This document shows positions 50,384 through 63,038 of a stretch of 64,000 nucleotides of DNA, in pieces. The position numbers and the translations under genes are program-made. A model generated the notes under the pieces. It saw only the letters and a program-made list of their open reading frames with translations. It did no database searches and had not been told where the DNA came from. Source of the stretch: Cardiocondyla obscurior (Eukaryota; Arthropoda; Insecta; Hymenoptera; Formicidae); assembly GCF_019399895.1 (NCBI RefSeq), contig NC_091870.1, positions 1,942,001-2,006,000 on the forward strand, read 5' to 3'. How positions within the stretch are numbered: position 1 is the stretch's first letter; each line of letters begins with the position of its first letter.

Positions 50384-51372
50384 TCACGGGGCAGCGGCAT
50401 TCATGCACCACTCAGCGGGAATAAATATATTCTGTCCATTCGGCCGGCACAACTTTCCTCTCATCATTCTTACTGGCGAAAGCAAGGGGGACAACGGCGA
50501 GGCACTGACATAGTAGTCCTCGCGATCTATCACTTAGCGCGAAGCAGGAGTGAGCCGCGCGCGCGCTCGTCTTTCGTCCCCGCGGGACTTTCACAATCGA
50601 GATCCTTCTTTCCCTTCGACCCCTTCCCCATTTCGGGCTTTCTTTCTCATCCTCGTCACCGGTCGCGCGCCGCAAACTGATGTATGGCTCGTGATTGGAG
50701 TGATTGCGCGCACACGTCCAGAAGCGAAGGGAATGCACGATGTACGTTCTCCCCGAAGGGGAGGAACCGCGGCCGACGGTGTCCCGTGAGAAAAACGCTG
50801 CACGGCGATTCGGTACGCACGCGCGCGCCACGCATCGTCCCCCTGCGTTACATTTTTTTCACTCAGCCTCTCGATCCGCCGCTCGATGTATCAATTCGTT
50901 TGGACGTTTAACCGAGAAAGAGATACAGGATACACGGTCTCGTGGGGGGCGCAGAATGGAAAAAGTACGGCGAGCAGTCGGAGGAAAGGAAAGACAAATG
51001 CGCGCGGAGGTGATTGATATCGCAACAGCTTTTTTTTTTCGACAAAGAAGGAAGTTATGATTATTAATTTTTTATTACTATACGCTACGTTCATTATTAC
51101 TATTATTTTATTTTTGTAAAAATTGTAATTGTATTCTTCTCGCATTCGCGTATATATTCCGCTTCAGAAAATGGTACAATATTTTTATTATATTCAAGAG
51201 ATTTAATTTCGTACGACACGGCGTACGTATACGATGCAATATGTATGTTTCAAGCCGGAATGGGTCGCACATACGAGCTATGTATGTAAATTGTCGAGCT
51301 CGGTATGTAATCTTGCAGAAAGCATTAATAAATTTGTCGTTCTTCAAACTAGATTTGTTTGCAGAGCCAGAC

Positions 51373-51440
51373 GCTTCTTTTTTTTTCTCTCCCCTCCCCC
51401 CCCCCTCCTCCCCTCTCTCTTTATCTCTTCCTTTCTCCCC
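51373..51440 (+). repeat. Pyrimidine tract with C10 core
   Basis: Almost pure C/T over about 68 bases, with cores of four C, ten C and four C at 51391-51413. Also a reverse-strand quadruplex motif. Confidence 0.6.
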
Positions 51441-52360
51441 GTCTTTCTTTTTTCTCGTGTCTGCTCGCTTATTTATACCATATACGTGACACGCGAGCGA
51501 GCTTTTGTAAAACAAACAAGATGAAAAACGACATCGTCGATACGCGTGGCTTTAAAATGCGAAAGAGGCCGACGGAGGGTTTCTATTAAAAATAATATTG
51601 GAAATAGGAAGAATAATGATATACCATAACTCACGATTATAGAATATTATTTTAAATTGCCTGGTGAAAAATTAATATTACAGTTATTCGCCAATGGATA
51701 TAAAGAAAACGAGCGATCGATTTGATTTTCGGCCGGCTGAATTCTAATGGTGAACATTTTTCGCGGTGCACAACAGGTGTAGGAGTTTAGCGAACGATGC
51801 CGCGGCAAATGCTAAACGAACGTGAGGCAAACGTGCGCTGCTTTTGTCCAATAAGTCGCCTCTACCTCTTGTGCGCATTAATGAGGACGAGATGCCTGAG
51901 CAATTGGGATTAGCTTTATGCCGACCCCTCCCTCCCCTCCCTCTGTACCCACAACCGCTTTATTACGGACCCAGAAGCTACGTAATTATCGTAATTATGA
52001 TAATCGCGATAATAATCGGCCATCGTGCCGCCGTGTATGCGCAACGATCACCGTTACTACGTGTCGTCGGCTAAAGTTAACGTTATATCCCTGCAACGTT
52101 CAAAGGAGAGTAAAACTCGCAAGCGCTAATGACCCGATCAATGAGTCGCGGAAAACCCCTTGGGGGGGAAGCACGTCGTTGATATGCACGTTGCGCGAGA
52201 CAAAAGGAAGATCGGCGCGAATCGATCGGACGAAAATTCCGGCTGAGCACTCGACTCGGCCAGAAACTTCCCGCTGACAATTCTAAGCGCGTAAACGAGA
52301 CCACCGCGTCACGGACTCGCCCTGATTTAAAACGATTTTATTTCTATCTCCATCCATTAG

Positions 52361-52416
52361 TTTTTTTTATTTTATTTTATTTATTTTATTTTCTTTTATT
52401 ATTAATTTTTTTTTTC
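52361..52416 (+). repeat. TTTTA-rich tract
   Basis: Imperfect TTTTA units ending in TTTTTCCTAG, which resembles an acceptor, but no downstream exon is recognised. Confidence 0.7.
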
Positions 52417-52896
52417 CTAGCTGTGAGTAATGTGGAGTTACGTAAACTACGTAAAGCTTCTTAATATCAAACAGGTTGGCAGTTTAAGAAATTTGTTTAA
52501 GCGGAGAATCTACCTTGGGCTACTTCAACAAGTAGTGTACCGGGAGAGAAGTCAATTAGAAATTCATCTCGCGGAAATTTCTTTCGAAATATATCATTAA
52601 TATTACCCATACGGGATGCAGGCATTTTATAATTATACGTGCACCCACAGACACGTGCTATATCTGATGTTATCCGGCGCAAGAACTTAAGCTTGTATAA
52701 ATCCTGAAACGCGACGCGCTAACGCGCTGCTCACAATTAGGAACTAAACTGTACCAGGGCTCCACACAATCCTATTTACATGTCCGCATTATTCATTAGG
52801 GAAAGCAAGATACATAGCCATTAATGACTTTATCACCGCGCGGGAGGAACGGTATTTCCGGCGCGCGGCGAACGAGCATCGTGAGATATAATCGGA

Positions 52897-52930
52897 GGGG
52901 CAGAGGGAGAGGCCGGGGGGAGGGGGAGGG
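52897..52930 (+). other. G-quadruplex motif
   Basis: Five G runs (52897, 52905, 52915, 52922 and 52928). The last three are separated by single A residues. Confidence 0.6.
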
Positions 52931-53244
52931 AGATATTTTATGGTCCGCACTGTCAACGTGAAAAATGATTACGTTATATTACTCCGCTACGAGATCAAGA
53001 TTTATGTTACTTATTGAGGGAGATTTTTGTCACGGCGAGTTTTGGCTCGCGGTGAAATTTTTCAGTAAAATAGCATTTTAACGATCGTTACGCGCGCGCG
53101 TCTCTTTTGAATTCTATTTTTGCGGCCGTCTTATTTATTTCGTTCTCGCGAAGCTACTTCAAAGCCTCAAAGAGTTTCGAAGAGCTGTATACGAATAGAA
53201 ATATTTCATTGTCGCGCGTAACGGGTAATTATTTTGAACAAAAT

Positions 53245-53250
<6 letters not shown>

Positions 53251-53275
<25 letters not shown>
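53251..53275 (+). repeat. GA microsatellite
   Basis: Twelve and a half GA units. GAGA repeats can bind GAGA-factor-type proteins, but here the length suggests a simple microsatellite. Confidence 0.9.
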
Positions 53276-53283
<8 letters not shown>

Positions 53284-54318
53284 AATTTTTAACATTATTA
53301 TTTTTATAATTATTATTCTTCAGATAATGTGCTCTACAGAGAGCATTGTTAGAAGGAATGATTATATTTCTACTATATTCGCGTAAATAATTCTCGTTCC
53401 TTGTTTGTATCATTATCTCTTTGTTTCTTTGACCGTAATCGATGTTACTTCTACGCTATCATAATCCGCGAGTGCTCGCGTAATGAATCACGAGTCGCCG
53501 AAGGCAATTGCGGCTGCTTTAGAGAATTCGCCGGGGAGGTCGCGAGGGAATCAAAGGTCCTAGGATCGATCTGGCCATACGAGACTGGCGCGCCTCTTAT
53601 TTACGCCGGTAAAATCAACGGGCGTATTGTCATATAAATAAAACCGAAGTTTATTAAATTGTAAACGCCGACACGCGAGCGATAACGAGCGCGCCATCAG
53701 GATATGCCGTTAAAATATTGTTGCAATTGGCACGAATATTTGCCATTGAAAAGCACATTCTGACGGGCGCGATAATTGGATCCGGACGATGCAAATCGGC
53801 CCCCGCAGGTGCACGTCGTTACACCGGAAGTAATCCTAATATTAAATAGATAAAATTAATAATGCCTAGGCCGTAATTAATGGCGAACGTGTGACGATAA
53901 TGCGAAAGGGGGGAGACGGACCCGGCGGCTTCTGTCGATTTAATTTACTTTTTATTTTTGCGCGACGGCAGGCAAACTCCCTCTCTTTGCATGTGCGTCT
54001 TTGACATACGAGCGGCTGAATGTAGCGATGAAAATACAGCGATAAAGGAATTTTTATCGGATTTCCCCGAAAGCTTGAATTCCATTTTTAATTCAGGCGC
54101 GGTTACGTAATATTAAAAAAATATATATGCAGCACTCAAAAGACGTGAAGTCATGTCCTTCTTTATCGCGCGGACGTAAATTTTACCCCCGAATTATTGA
54201 GAAGCATATCGACAGGAAAATTATCATTCGACGCGATATTAACAATACAAAGTGCTTAATCGCCAGAGACGCATTGGAGTGACAACGGCATAAAGGGTTT
54301 AACGGGTAGACGCGGAGA

Positions 54319-54339
54319 GGGGAGGGGGAGGGGGGAGGG
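54319..54339 (+). other. G-quadruplex motif
   Basis: GGGG, GGGGG, GGGGGG and GGG joined by single A loops. The most compact quadruplex motif in the window. Confidence 0.65.
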
Positions 54340-54989
54340 CGCGTGTATGCATTTGTCGATTGCTCGTTACATGATGTAGCAAGCGTTAGTAACGCATTCA
54401 GCGTTAATGGTAGCGGCTATTTTTCCAGCGCGTCAATATTCGGCGAGGCGACGGCGACGGTTGATCTATGGGCGGCGATTAATTACGAACCCGCGTACAG
54501 AGGCTCGCGATGGGCATTCGTTTCTCGAGTGACGCACCCGCGATCATTCGCGTCGATTCGACGGGCGTTTCGGGCCCCTGAGTGCCGGGGCACAACGGCG
54601 GCGTTTAAAGAGGAACGTTCCGCGCGGGCTTGTCGCCCGAATGACGCGCGCTGCGGCACGTCGCTCGATATAGGGGCGCAACGGAATCGGAAACCGAGGG
54701 ATTTTCGCAGGGTGAAATTGTTCACACGAGTCGATTATTGTTGGAACGTGCGCGGCGGATCCAACGCAACTGTACAGAGGCGTCACCTTAAAACCCGAGT
54801 GACTCTTCGAGAGATTTTTCCCCGAAAGGATCATCTTGAGAACACTTAATAGACTCGAGAACAAAAGCGGGCTAAGTCTATAATTTATATGGTCCACTTT
54901 ATCTAAAACTCTTCGCGTTTTAAAGACATTACGGCCCCGATCCACTTTTGTTTCAAACTTTTCGCTTAAGGCATTTTGTTCGTATCTAC

Positions 54990-55031
54990 TTTTTCTTTCT
55001 TTCTTTCTTTTTTTCTTTTCTTTTTTTTTTT
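54990..55031 (+). repeat. TTTC/T-rich tract
   Basis: TTTC tetranucleotide units running into a T run. Confidence 0.8.
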
Positions 55032-55382
55032 GATAGTTCATACTTTTTAAATACGATAATATTCCGCGATTACTAGTGCAAGCACTTTTAAAAATTTTTA
55101 AAACTTTACCAGTATTTCCCAGACCCGCATGTAAAGCTCAGAAAGCGTTTATACGTATATTGAATCAAGATGATATTTAAAATACACAGGGACCCTCCTC
55201 TCGCTCGAGCCTGGATCAATAAAAAATGCGCGGCGAATAAACGTGACAGTATAATTGATAATTTACTTTACATTATCGCCGTTTACTTTCCACGCGTGTT
55301 ATTCCTTCGCCGATAATAATTTATTCAAGATAATCATCGACAGCGAGCCGCTTCACATTTACCAAACGCGATGATTCTACAT

Positions 55383-55402
55383 GCATGCACACGCATGCAC
55401 AC
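55383..55402 (+). repeat. 10-bp tandem repeat, two units
   Basis: GCATGCACAC occurs twice in tandem. GCATGCGTGC follows about 50 bases later, at 55444. Confidence 0.5.
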
Positions 55403-57044
55403 GTCATCGTGCCAGCCTCCGATCTCTGATATTGTTATCCGCTGCATGCGTGCATCGAATCGGACCCGTCGGTGAAGAGAGTCGCGATCGATAGCAGGTA
55501 CCGCCGCGAATCCGACGAGGAAAATAGGTCAAACACGGTTAGGCTGATACACTGCTTAGCTTTCGCCAAATAATCCGGCGCGGCGCGCTTCGCTCGCGCA
55601 AGTCGACGAGACCGATAAAGCGGCGGAAAGACGAGAAGCCCCGGGGTCTCGCTCGCAACGTTTTGAAATTCATGAAGAAATTCGTCACGACTTGCGAAAC
55701 TCGCTTTTTTCCTCCCCCCGCGCCGGAAATCCGTCCTTCCTCGCGTGACATTTTTCACACGGCACTTCTGCTCGCCCGGCGCCGCCGTTGAAATATGATG
55801 AAACCCGATACCCGCGGTGTAATCTAATTTGCCCCATTGCGACGTCCCGCGCGCGACAAGTCCGCGCAATACGTACGAAAGATAATGGACTGCGTCGTCA
55901 TCATCGGGGATATTGAATTGCATTGTACACGTAATCGATACTATTTTTTAGACACCGCCTCGTAATTGAACGACGAGGGCTACGAGCGGCAACGGCCGGC
56001 ATTAAATTGCGATGCGACGTACCCCGGATGTCGTACGGCCGACTAATCATTTGCAAACACGATGCACTTCGCGGTACACGCTTTTGTTATTGCGATATCG
56101 CACGCGGTATAACCGTTCGTTTTTCTGCTCCCTATATATCAGAGTGATTGGAGAACTGGCGTTTCACGCGATATCGATTAGCGTCCCATCCACGTAACTA
56201 TCTATAGCGCGGTTCAAGAAAGTTCTGACTAGCGGCCACTCTATTAGATTGCATTATCATTGTCTTCCTTAAGTTTTTCATTTAGATTTGCCGCGCCCTT
56301 TGCTGTAAAGTCACTGTACATTTATTTATATTTTTTTGTTCTATTTTTTCTTTTATTTTATATTTTTTTTTTTTTACCTTTTATTTTATTGCTACGTGCA
56401 ATTAGAATTATGACATAATTTTTATATCGATTTTTCTGTAATTAATGTTTATAAACCGATACGTTTTATCGCATCTCCTTTATCGAATAATACACGCAAA
56501 TATGAAAATTGAATTTAATTTTGTAAATACATAAGGGAGACCGAATTAAAATACGGTACGCGGAAATTACCCAGGGTAACTTTATTACTCGTCTCGTAAC
56601 GGAAGAATTAAAACGCCGATACTTTGTGTTTCTCCGCGAAACGAAATTTCACTCTTTTTCTTACCGCCATACGCGGCGCATGGAAAATTACATTGTAAGT
56701 CGCCGCAGTATTGTTACACGGTCGATGGAATAATTCGAATTATACAGACTTGAACTATTACGGTTCCCCTGGCCAGAATTGATTACCGCGCGGTTGAGTT
56801 AATACCCGATGTAATTATGACGTTAAACTGTTAATTTTTTAAATGGTCGATACATCAGCATGCCAATCAGGGTTTGATTAATTAATTATCGCGCCTCAGT
56901 GTTATACGCCGATCTATTGGCGAAACGTTTGCCGGCATTACGAAAGGGTTGTTGGGAGAAAAAGCAAGAGCTTCGCGTAGCGAAGAAAAAAAAAATAATA
57001 ATAATAAAATAAAAATAAAAAAATAACGTCTCGTTCGCAGTTCG

Positions 57045-57353
57045 ATGGACAGAATCGCTCTGCTGGAAATACCTTTGTCGATGTCAATAAACAGTTTGTT
57101 AATAATTAATCGTTTGTTGGAGCGATTAACGCGCGTTCATATTATAATCAGCGCTTTAAACTGTTGCACGAGCAAATTTCTATGTAAATATTATTTATCC
57201 GCTTATCTGTTAAACGAACGAGCGGCAAGGGTTGATATCGCAATGAGTGTTCAAGAAAGCATAAATAAACAGCAGATAGGAGCGGTATGGCACGGTGTGC
57301 GTTTAGCAAAAAGTATACATAACCGAAATGACAAATATGCAAATGTAACATGA
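57045..57353 (+). CDS. Unrecognised ORF, 102 codons
   Basis: ATG-initiated, four bases after a CGCAG that could be an acceptor, though with little pyrimidine before it. The product is Leu/Ile-rich in its first 60 residues (LLEIPLSMS, LLIINRLLERLT, HIIISAL) with Cys near 41-48, then a polar tail. No simple-sequence repeats inflate it and codon use is mixed, so it looks more coding-like than most ORFs here. The ATG context (T at -3) is weak and there is no recognised family. Confidence 0.2.
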   Translation: MDRIALLEIPLSMSINSLLIINRLLERLTRVHIIISALNCCTSKFLCKYYLSAYLLNERAARVDIAMSVQESINKQQIGAVWHGVRLAKSIHNRNDKYANVT

Positions 57354-57790
57354 TTGGCCGCTTATACGCGGCAAAGTTGTATTTTCAGGAAATTTTATGT
57401 TGGACACATACATATAACGTCGTATAATGAGCCGTCGATAGATACGCCAGAGTAAACGGGGCTCAAATTGTATTTTTTATTCCTATCCATTACTGATTTA
57501 TTCTATTTAGCAAAATTGCTCTATCAAGTTTTCCGAAATGCACAGACGCGCATAAATGTTACACGACTGCATAAACTATTCACCAATTACGTAGGAAAAT
57601 TTAATGTAACTCAATAAACTATTCAATGGCTCTGCCAAAAATAGGAGAGCGCTAATAACATTGTGTGCGAATTCATACAGGAGATAATGGATTGCTCGTA
57701 TTATGCAACAGGGCTCTCGATAAAATTCATTTACAGTGTAATTTGTATCCATTAATAATTTACTTAATTTCTAACGGAAGGACGGGGGGC

Positions 57791-57835
57791 TCTTCTTCCT
57801 TTTTTTTTTCTTTTTTTTTCTCCCCCCTTTTTTTT
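57791..57835 (+). repeat. T/C tract
   Basis: Pure pyrimidine, with several T runs and one C6. Confidence 0.8.
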
Positions 57836-59905
57836 CATATAGCAAATGATCATTTCGATGTGCATTCTCACGACTAGCCAATTTATATTGAAAAAATATT
57901 CCCGAGATTTCGTAAATTGAACCGATGCAGAATCAGAGATTGGAACGGCCACAATTTCAGTTTTACATTTCGGAACCTCGCGAGCAAACGAAAATAACCG
58001 TCTATGTTTGTCCGTGATAATGAAAGCGACGATCGCGCCGCATACTTTTTTACATTCGCGGTTCCCGAAAATTAAAACTTGCCGAAAAATTATGGCGGGG
58101 TCCGAGGTCGCCTATCGGAATATAGTAAATAATGATCGCGCTTGACCGCGAACAATGAGTGGACAGTTCGGGAGAACAACGCTTGTTCCGCATCGCGAAA
58201 CTTTTCCTTTGTCATCGGGATGTCGCTTCGAGTGGCAAGCATTTGTGTCAGTCGAAAGCAAATCCGTGTTTCTACTTTCCGATATGAAGGGTAGGTACGC
58301 GAAACAGCCGCACTTGGAAACGATGAAACGGTAATGCGCGATTCGTGAAAGTTAGATTACGATATTCTCTTTCGTGACGCGATCGTCATTGCTACGTTTT
58401 TTTGTCTTACTTTTTATTTTTTTTTCTTTTTAATGAACGACGGTTCGCAAAGGTATTTCGTACACGCCTGTCTTTGGGATCGTTGGAAATAAACGAACGG
58501 TCGAAAAAAACGAACGGGTGAAGGGTAAAGTTGATCTTTTTTTCGAAGTAATAATTCCGGACGAGCAGCGGAAATGTGATTAATCGATGGACGGGAATTA
58601 GTTCGGCCGCCCGAAAGCCGCGGTTACCTTAGCATCGATCCTCGTCCGCGCGAAGCTTCAACAGCTTTCAGAGTTATTCGCGGACGTTGAGAGCAAATTC
58701 GTGTTTTGGCGTTTCCGTGTTTCCGAGTGCGACTCGGTGCCGTAGTAGCCGAGACACCGAACGGTATGCAACGTTGAAGGGAAAGCACGATTCGTTTTCG
58801 TTAATGCAGTCCGACCGTGAGATCTTGAGACTTTCATTGAAGCTGTTTGTATTCTACACTGGAAAAGGGCATTGTGCTTCGTTAAGACGAAATGAAACTT
58901 TGATCTCGAAGCGAGAAGGAATCGAGGAGGAAACTCTTAAGTTTCGTTCTGTTAAAAATCTCTAAAAGTGCTAAAAAATTATTTTTCTCCCGTACATTAG
59001 TATTATCAATTTAAAATACGTGTTTTGCTATCTGTGAACGTTTAATTAAAAAAAAATGCTAATAGATCGCTCTTTTATTCGAGTTTGATGTTTCAATCGA
59101 GCGTTAATTATTTTTTGCCTTTCACATTTAATCGCAATTTTTTTTTTCCCCCTTTTTATTTTTTGTATAATTAATGATTTTATACCGACGGAATAACTTG
59201 AGAAAAAACGTCTAAAACGCGAACGTCAGAACGCACGCTTGCTCCCGAAATGTAGAAATAACTCCGAAAACGGTTGTAGTTTCCACGGTTGAAGAGATGG
59301 TGGCAGGCAGAGATCGTGTTCCCTGGCCAGTGCTCAGTTCCGGCAGTTTACGAGTTTCTCTCGTCCAATAAAAGGCACGTACACACATACATTTCGCAAC
59401 AGGGCGAAGGAAGGAAAGAGAGGTAAAAAGGGCAGAAGGAAAATGATAAGTCTTTCTCGGCAATTTGAGGAAAGCTCGCTTGCCTACCACCCACCAGCAT
59501 TCTCTCTCTCGTCCTATCTCTCGTCCTCCACGAGATATTTGCATTTCTTTCTACGAGTACCTACATGATTTTTATCTTTAACTGTCCGCGGCGAGTTCAA
59601 TGCGATCGATGTAGCCTTTAGCTTTTACATCGCAGCATGTCATGTTACAGCGATACCGCGGCTATAAAAATATCCAAATACTCGAACAGAATGAGATAGC
59701 AAATGTACGAAGCGCAAGGTAAAATACTTCGTTTCCTAATATATGCGCAGAAGCGCGTACCAAGTTTCAATTGAATTAATTTAACTTATCAATACGCCGT
59801 TGTCAATCATCCGTATCAGTATTCAGACACGTGTCCCGATTTTGCATAGTTACGGATCGCGAATTGCATCGAGCAAGTTACAAAATTGTCACGTTGTAGT
59901 GCATA

Positions 59906-60391
59906 ATGATTACGCGTTTCGTTTTCTCGCGGACTCACTCCCAACAACTTTCCCGGACGTTCATCATTAATTGTTGCGATGGTATTATCGATAAATCGCG
60001 ATGGCATTTCGCAAAAACTGATCTTGTCCCCCGTACGATTAAGAGTCTAAATAACCGTGCTAAACGATATAACGGCGCGCGTGATTTCCAAATATTTGCA
60101 CATCGATCATGCGGCGGTGCACGCAATACAGGTGAATTAACATTTCCGCGTCCGTTTCCCGGGGGCTTTTCCCATCTCCTAACCCAGACGCTTTCAGTTT
60201 GGTCGGGCTTCATTTTCCAAATGGACCAAACTCGCGGCTCGTTCGTCAGGAGTTGCGAGTTGGCGCGTTCGCACGACAGGAGGGAAAAAAAAAAGAAAAA
60301 AAATAAAAAAAAAGATAAAAAGAAGCGAAAGAGAACAGCCGGAACGCCTCGGGATAATCGAAAATTGCGAAACAAATTTGGTTGTAATTAA
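59906..60391 (+). CDS. Unrecognised ORF, 161 codons
   Basis: The longest ATG-initiated ORF found, with A at -3. The first 125 residues have ordinary composition with Cys-containing stretches (IINCCDGII, RSCGGAR, RSCELARS). Residues from about 128 are a Lys/Arg run produced by a purine-rich simple repeat (60279-60335), followed by a short Arg/Asn-rich tail. The low-complexity end extends the frame artificially. The opposite strand is also open for 146 codons, starting from TTG. No domain, signal peptide or homology is recognised. Probably chance. Confidence 0.15.
   Translation: MITRFVFSRTHSQQLSRTFIINCCDGIIDKSRWHFAKTDLVPRTIKSLNNRAKRYNGARDFQIFAHRSCGGARNTGELTFPRPFPGGFSHLLTQTLSVWSGFIFQMDQTRGSFVRSCELARSHDRREKKKKKNKKKDKKKRKRTAGTPRDNRKLRNKFGCN
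60279..60335 (+). repeat. A-rich purine tract
   Basis: Poly-A with scattered G and single T. It supplies the lysine run of the ORF starting at 59906. Confidence 0.85.
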
Positions 60392-60613
60392 ATATGATTG
60401 AAGTTAATAAAATTTCAATGTCGTTATTTATCTTTGTAACGATTCAGACTCGCGATAAGTAAAAAAGAAAAAAAAACAATTAAAATTAATTAAAACAGAT
60501 ATTGCAAAGTTAGTACGAATATTATTTTAAATAACTAAAATAAATTTTTTTTTTAGAAATTATTTCTATAAATAGAACGTTTATATCATTAGTTTCCTCT
60601 CACTATTATCTAC

Positions 60614-60632
60614 AAAAAAAAAAAAAAAAAAA
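60614..60632 (+). repeat. A19 homopolymer
   Basis: 19 uninterrupted A. Confidence 0.9.
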
Positions 60633-63038
60633 TTCCGGGAAATCCTATTAAATGTTTTATTTAAACCAATTTATCCTTGTAACTTTTGCATAGCATTATA
60701 ATTTCTTTGATAAATGAAATAATAACGGTGAGATAAAAATGCTTTGTGAATAGCGTAATAGCGTTTCGCGCGTTATTTCTGAACGTAATTGCAAATTGAA
60801 ATATGGAAACTAGGCGCGTAAAGCCACCTATTCAATTCCAACTAAATGGCTCAAGAAGATAAAAGTGGGGGATTATAGAATTTATCACTTCTCCTGGAGT
60901 ACGTTCAAAACCCCTCAAACCGAAACCGCTGATAACTTTTAATGTCCCATCGGGCGTAAACGTAACTTTTTGGCCGAGAAGGATTTACGGCGGAATTTAT
61001 GACGGGCGACGCAGCTCGCGTCGAAAAATGGGTTACTTCGTGCCCGTTACACTTGGTATTCCGATGGCCCGATAACTTTCCGAGTATAAAAAATATAAAA
61101 AAAAAAAAAAGAAAAAGAAAAAATCCCGCCGGACACGAGTCGCGATGCGGCAAGTTCGTTAGGAACAAACGACGGTATATAATTGCGAACGTAATAATGC
61201 GCATCGAGCCGTACGGAACGAGGAAAATGTTTTCGCGATTCTTGAGGGCCATCGTGAGAGGAAACGTTAACAGTTTCAATAGAGGAAGCCCCAATTAAAA
61301 AGTTGAAATCGCCACCCCCCCGTTGGTCGATACTTGCGAAATAAAATGCAAAGTGATAATAGAAAAGTTGGAAACGACATTTCTAACGCAGAATTAATAG
61401 ATATGTATATGTGCATGTGCGTAAGTGCTCAACGTTTTGTCGGAAGTTAAATTGTGTGTGTGTTTTTTTTTAATATACATATAAAAAAGAAGGAATGTCA
61501 ATACGCGAATAGTTTTTAAATTAGTTAATTAAAAGAAAGAGTTGTTTGAGCTAAATAAAGTCTTCATTTAAATTCTTTGAACAACAGCGCTAAATGAGAA
61601 GTTTGAATGGTCAACAGTTTTTAATGGGCTAAAATTCCAGCTTTTTTTTTTTTTTATATGTACCGTACCTCGCTTGTTAATACGCTCAGTTAATTCGCTT
61701 CTTAATAGCGTTATATTAGCAAATAAAGCATCATCTTCCGATAAATCTCGACTGCGAGATTGCGTCTTTTCATGGATGATTAGTTACAGCTGTGAAAGGA
61801 TGCGTTCTTATCTACTGAATTCCGTGATGGAGAACTATGAAATCCGATAGAGTTATTCGTGAAATAGAGCAAGAATTTCAATATGCAGAAGGTGTGCGGA
61901 GGAGAGACAAGGAGAAAGAGAGAAAGGTGGGAGATAGATTTTACGATAGCTCTGATCGATCGAAAGTAATATTCGGAGATAAATTAATCCCTTCGGAAAA
62001 TTCACGTCGCTAAAAGGGTCGCTTCGTTGACGTCCCGCCTTATTAACCGGTGGCAGGCATTATTTGCCGAAACAATGCCTGCCTCTGTCTCGCTCTAATT
62101 GACATATCGGACCGGCGGATTGTTCAAATTACGGGAGCAAAGTTTGCGCACACGTGTGTGCACAAGGAGGTCCAGGAGGGAAAAACTCGCAGAAGCGAAG
62201 GGGCTGCCGTGAGAAGGAGGGGGAGGAAGAGGGGCCGGCCCTAGGACTTAATTAGTCAAAGCTCTTGCTAGCTTACTCGCAAGTGCCTCATTAGGGTCGA
62301 TGTCGCGTCCCGTAATTGGAACGCGCGTCGCGACTAATTACGCGCGGGTTGCGCGTGTGGAGAGAGGGAGAGGGGGAGGGAATGAAAGTATACGACCGAA
62401 GGGTGAAGCTTAAAGAAAGTCCTACACGCCGGTGTCTCCGATACGTTTCGACGTTTTAAAATTTTTTTTCTCCCCCTATTTACTCTCAATGGTTCGCGAT
62501 AAAATCTACACTTTGCATGTGTAGCTTCTTTATTCGCGGACAATAGCAAATCGATCGTACCCTAGCTTTTTCCTAAATCATCTCGTCTGAAAAAATATCG
62601 CGGCGCATCAACAGCCATACGTTGATGTCACGACAGGCGTTTATATCTACCTACTACAGTCGATGTCCATAAGACCGTATGAAATAGAAAGGAAGTATAA
62701 AAGAGTTAGGTACAATATAGAGTAGTGACATTTGTATTCAGTATGTAGTTTCTGAAACAGAGTGTTTCACTTTGTTGTAAAATGGGGACGCAAGTAATAT
62801 CGCACTTACTATTCGGCGCAGTCGTGAAACTTTTTGAACTATACCGACCCGCTCGTGTGTAAAGTATTAGTTGTTCGGTCCTGCCTTTCATAGTGCGCGA
62901 AAAATGAGATAAGTTTTTAATACGGGTATCAATGCAGTTATTCGGTTCGAAATGATAACGTAACGTAGAAACAATCGCGATCTTTCTCTCTTTCGTACTG
63001 CGCGCGAGTCGTGTTAGCTTTTTGTTACGGGAAACTCG

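Larger units (their letters stand above)
48948..57044. other. Noncoding
   Basis: No supported gene. A 168-codon open frame at 54343 starts from GTG, has no ATG and lies in GC-rich DNA. TATATAA at 49866 has no clear initiator or downstream element. Confidence 0.45.
57354..63038. other. Noncoding, AT-rich
   Basis: No supported gene apart from the doubtful ORF at 59906. Many A/T runs. Confidence 0.45.

Noticed and set aside
54343..54849. 168-codon open frame on the + strand
   Set aside because: Begins with GTG, contains no ATG, lies in GC-rich DNA where stops are rare, and the reverse strand is open too.
59935..60375. 146-codon reverse-strand open frame with a hydrophobic N-terminus
   Set aside because: It starts from TTG, and the phenylalanine-rich segment is the complement of the poly-A tract.
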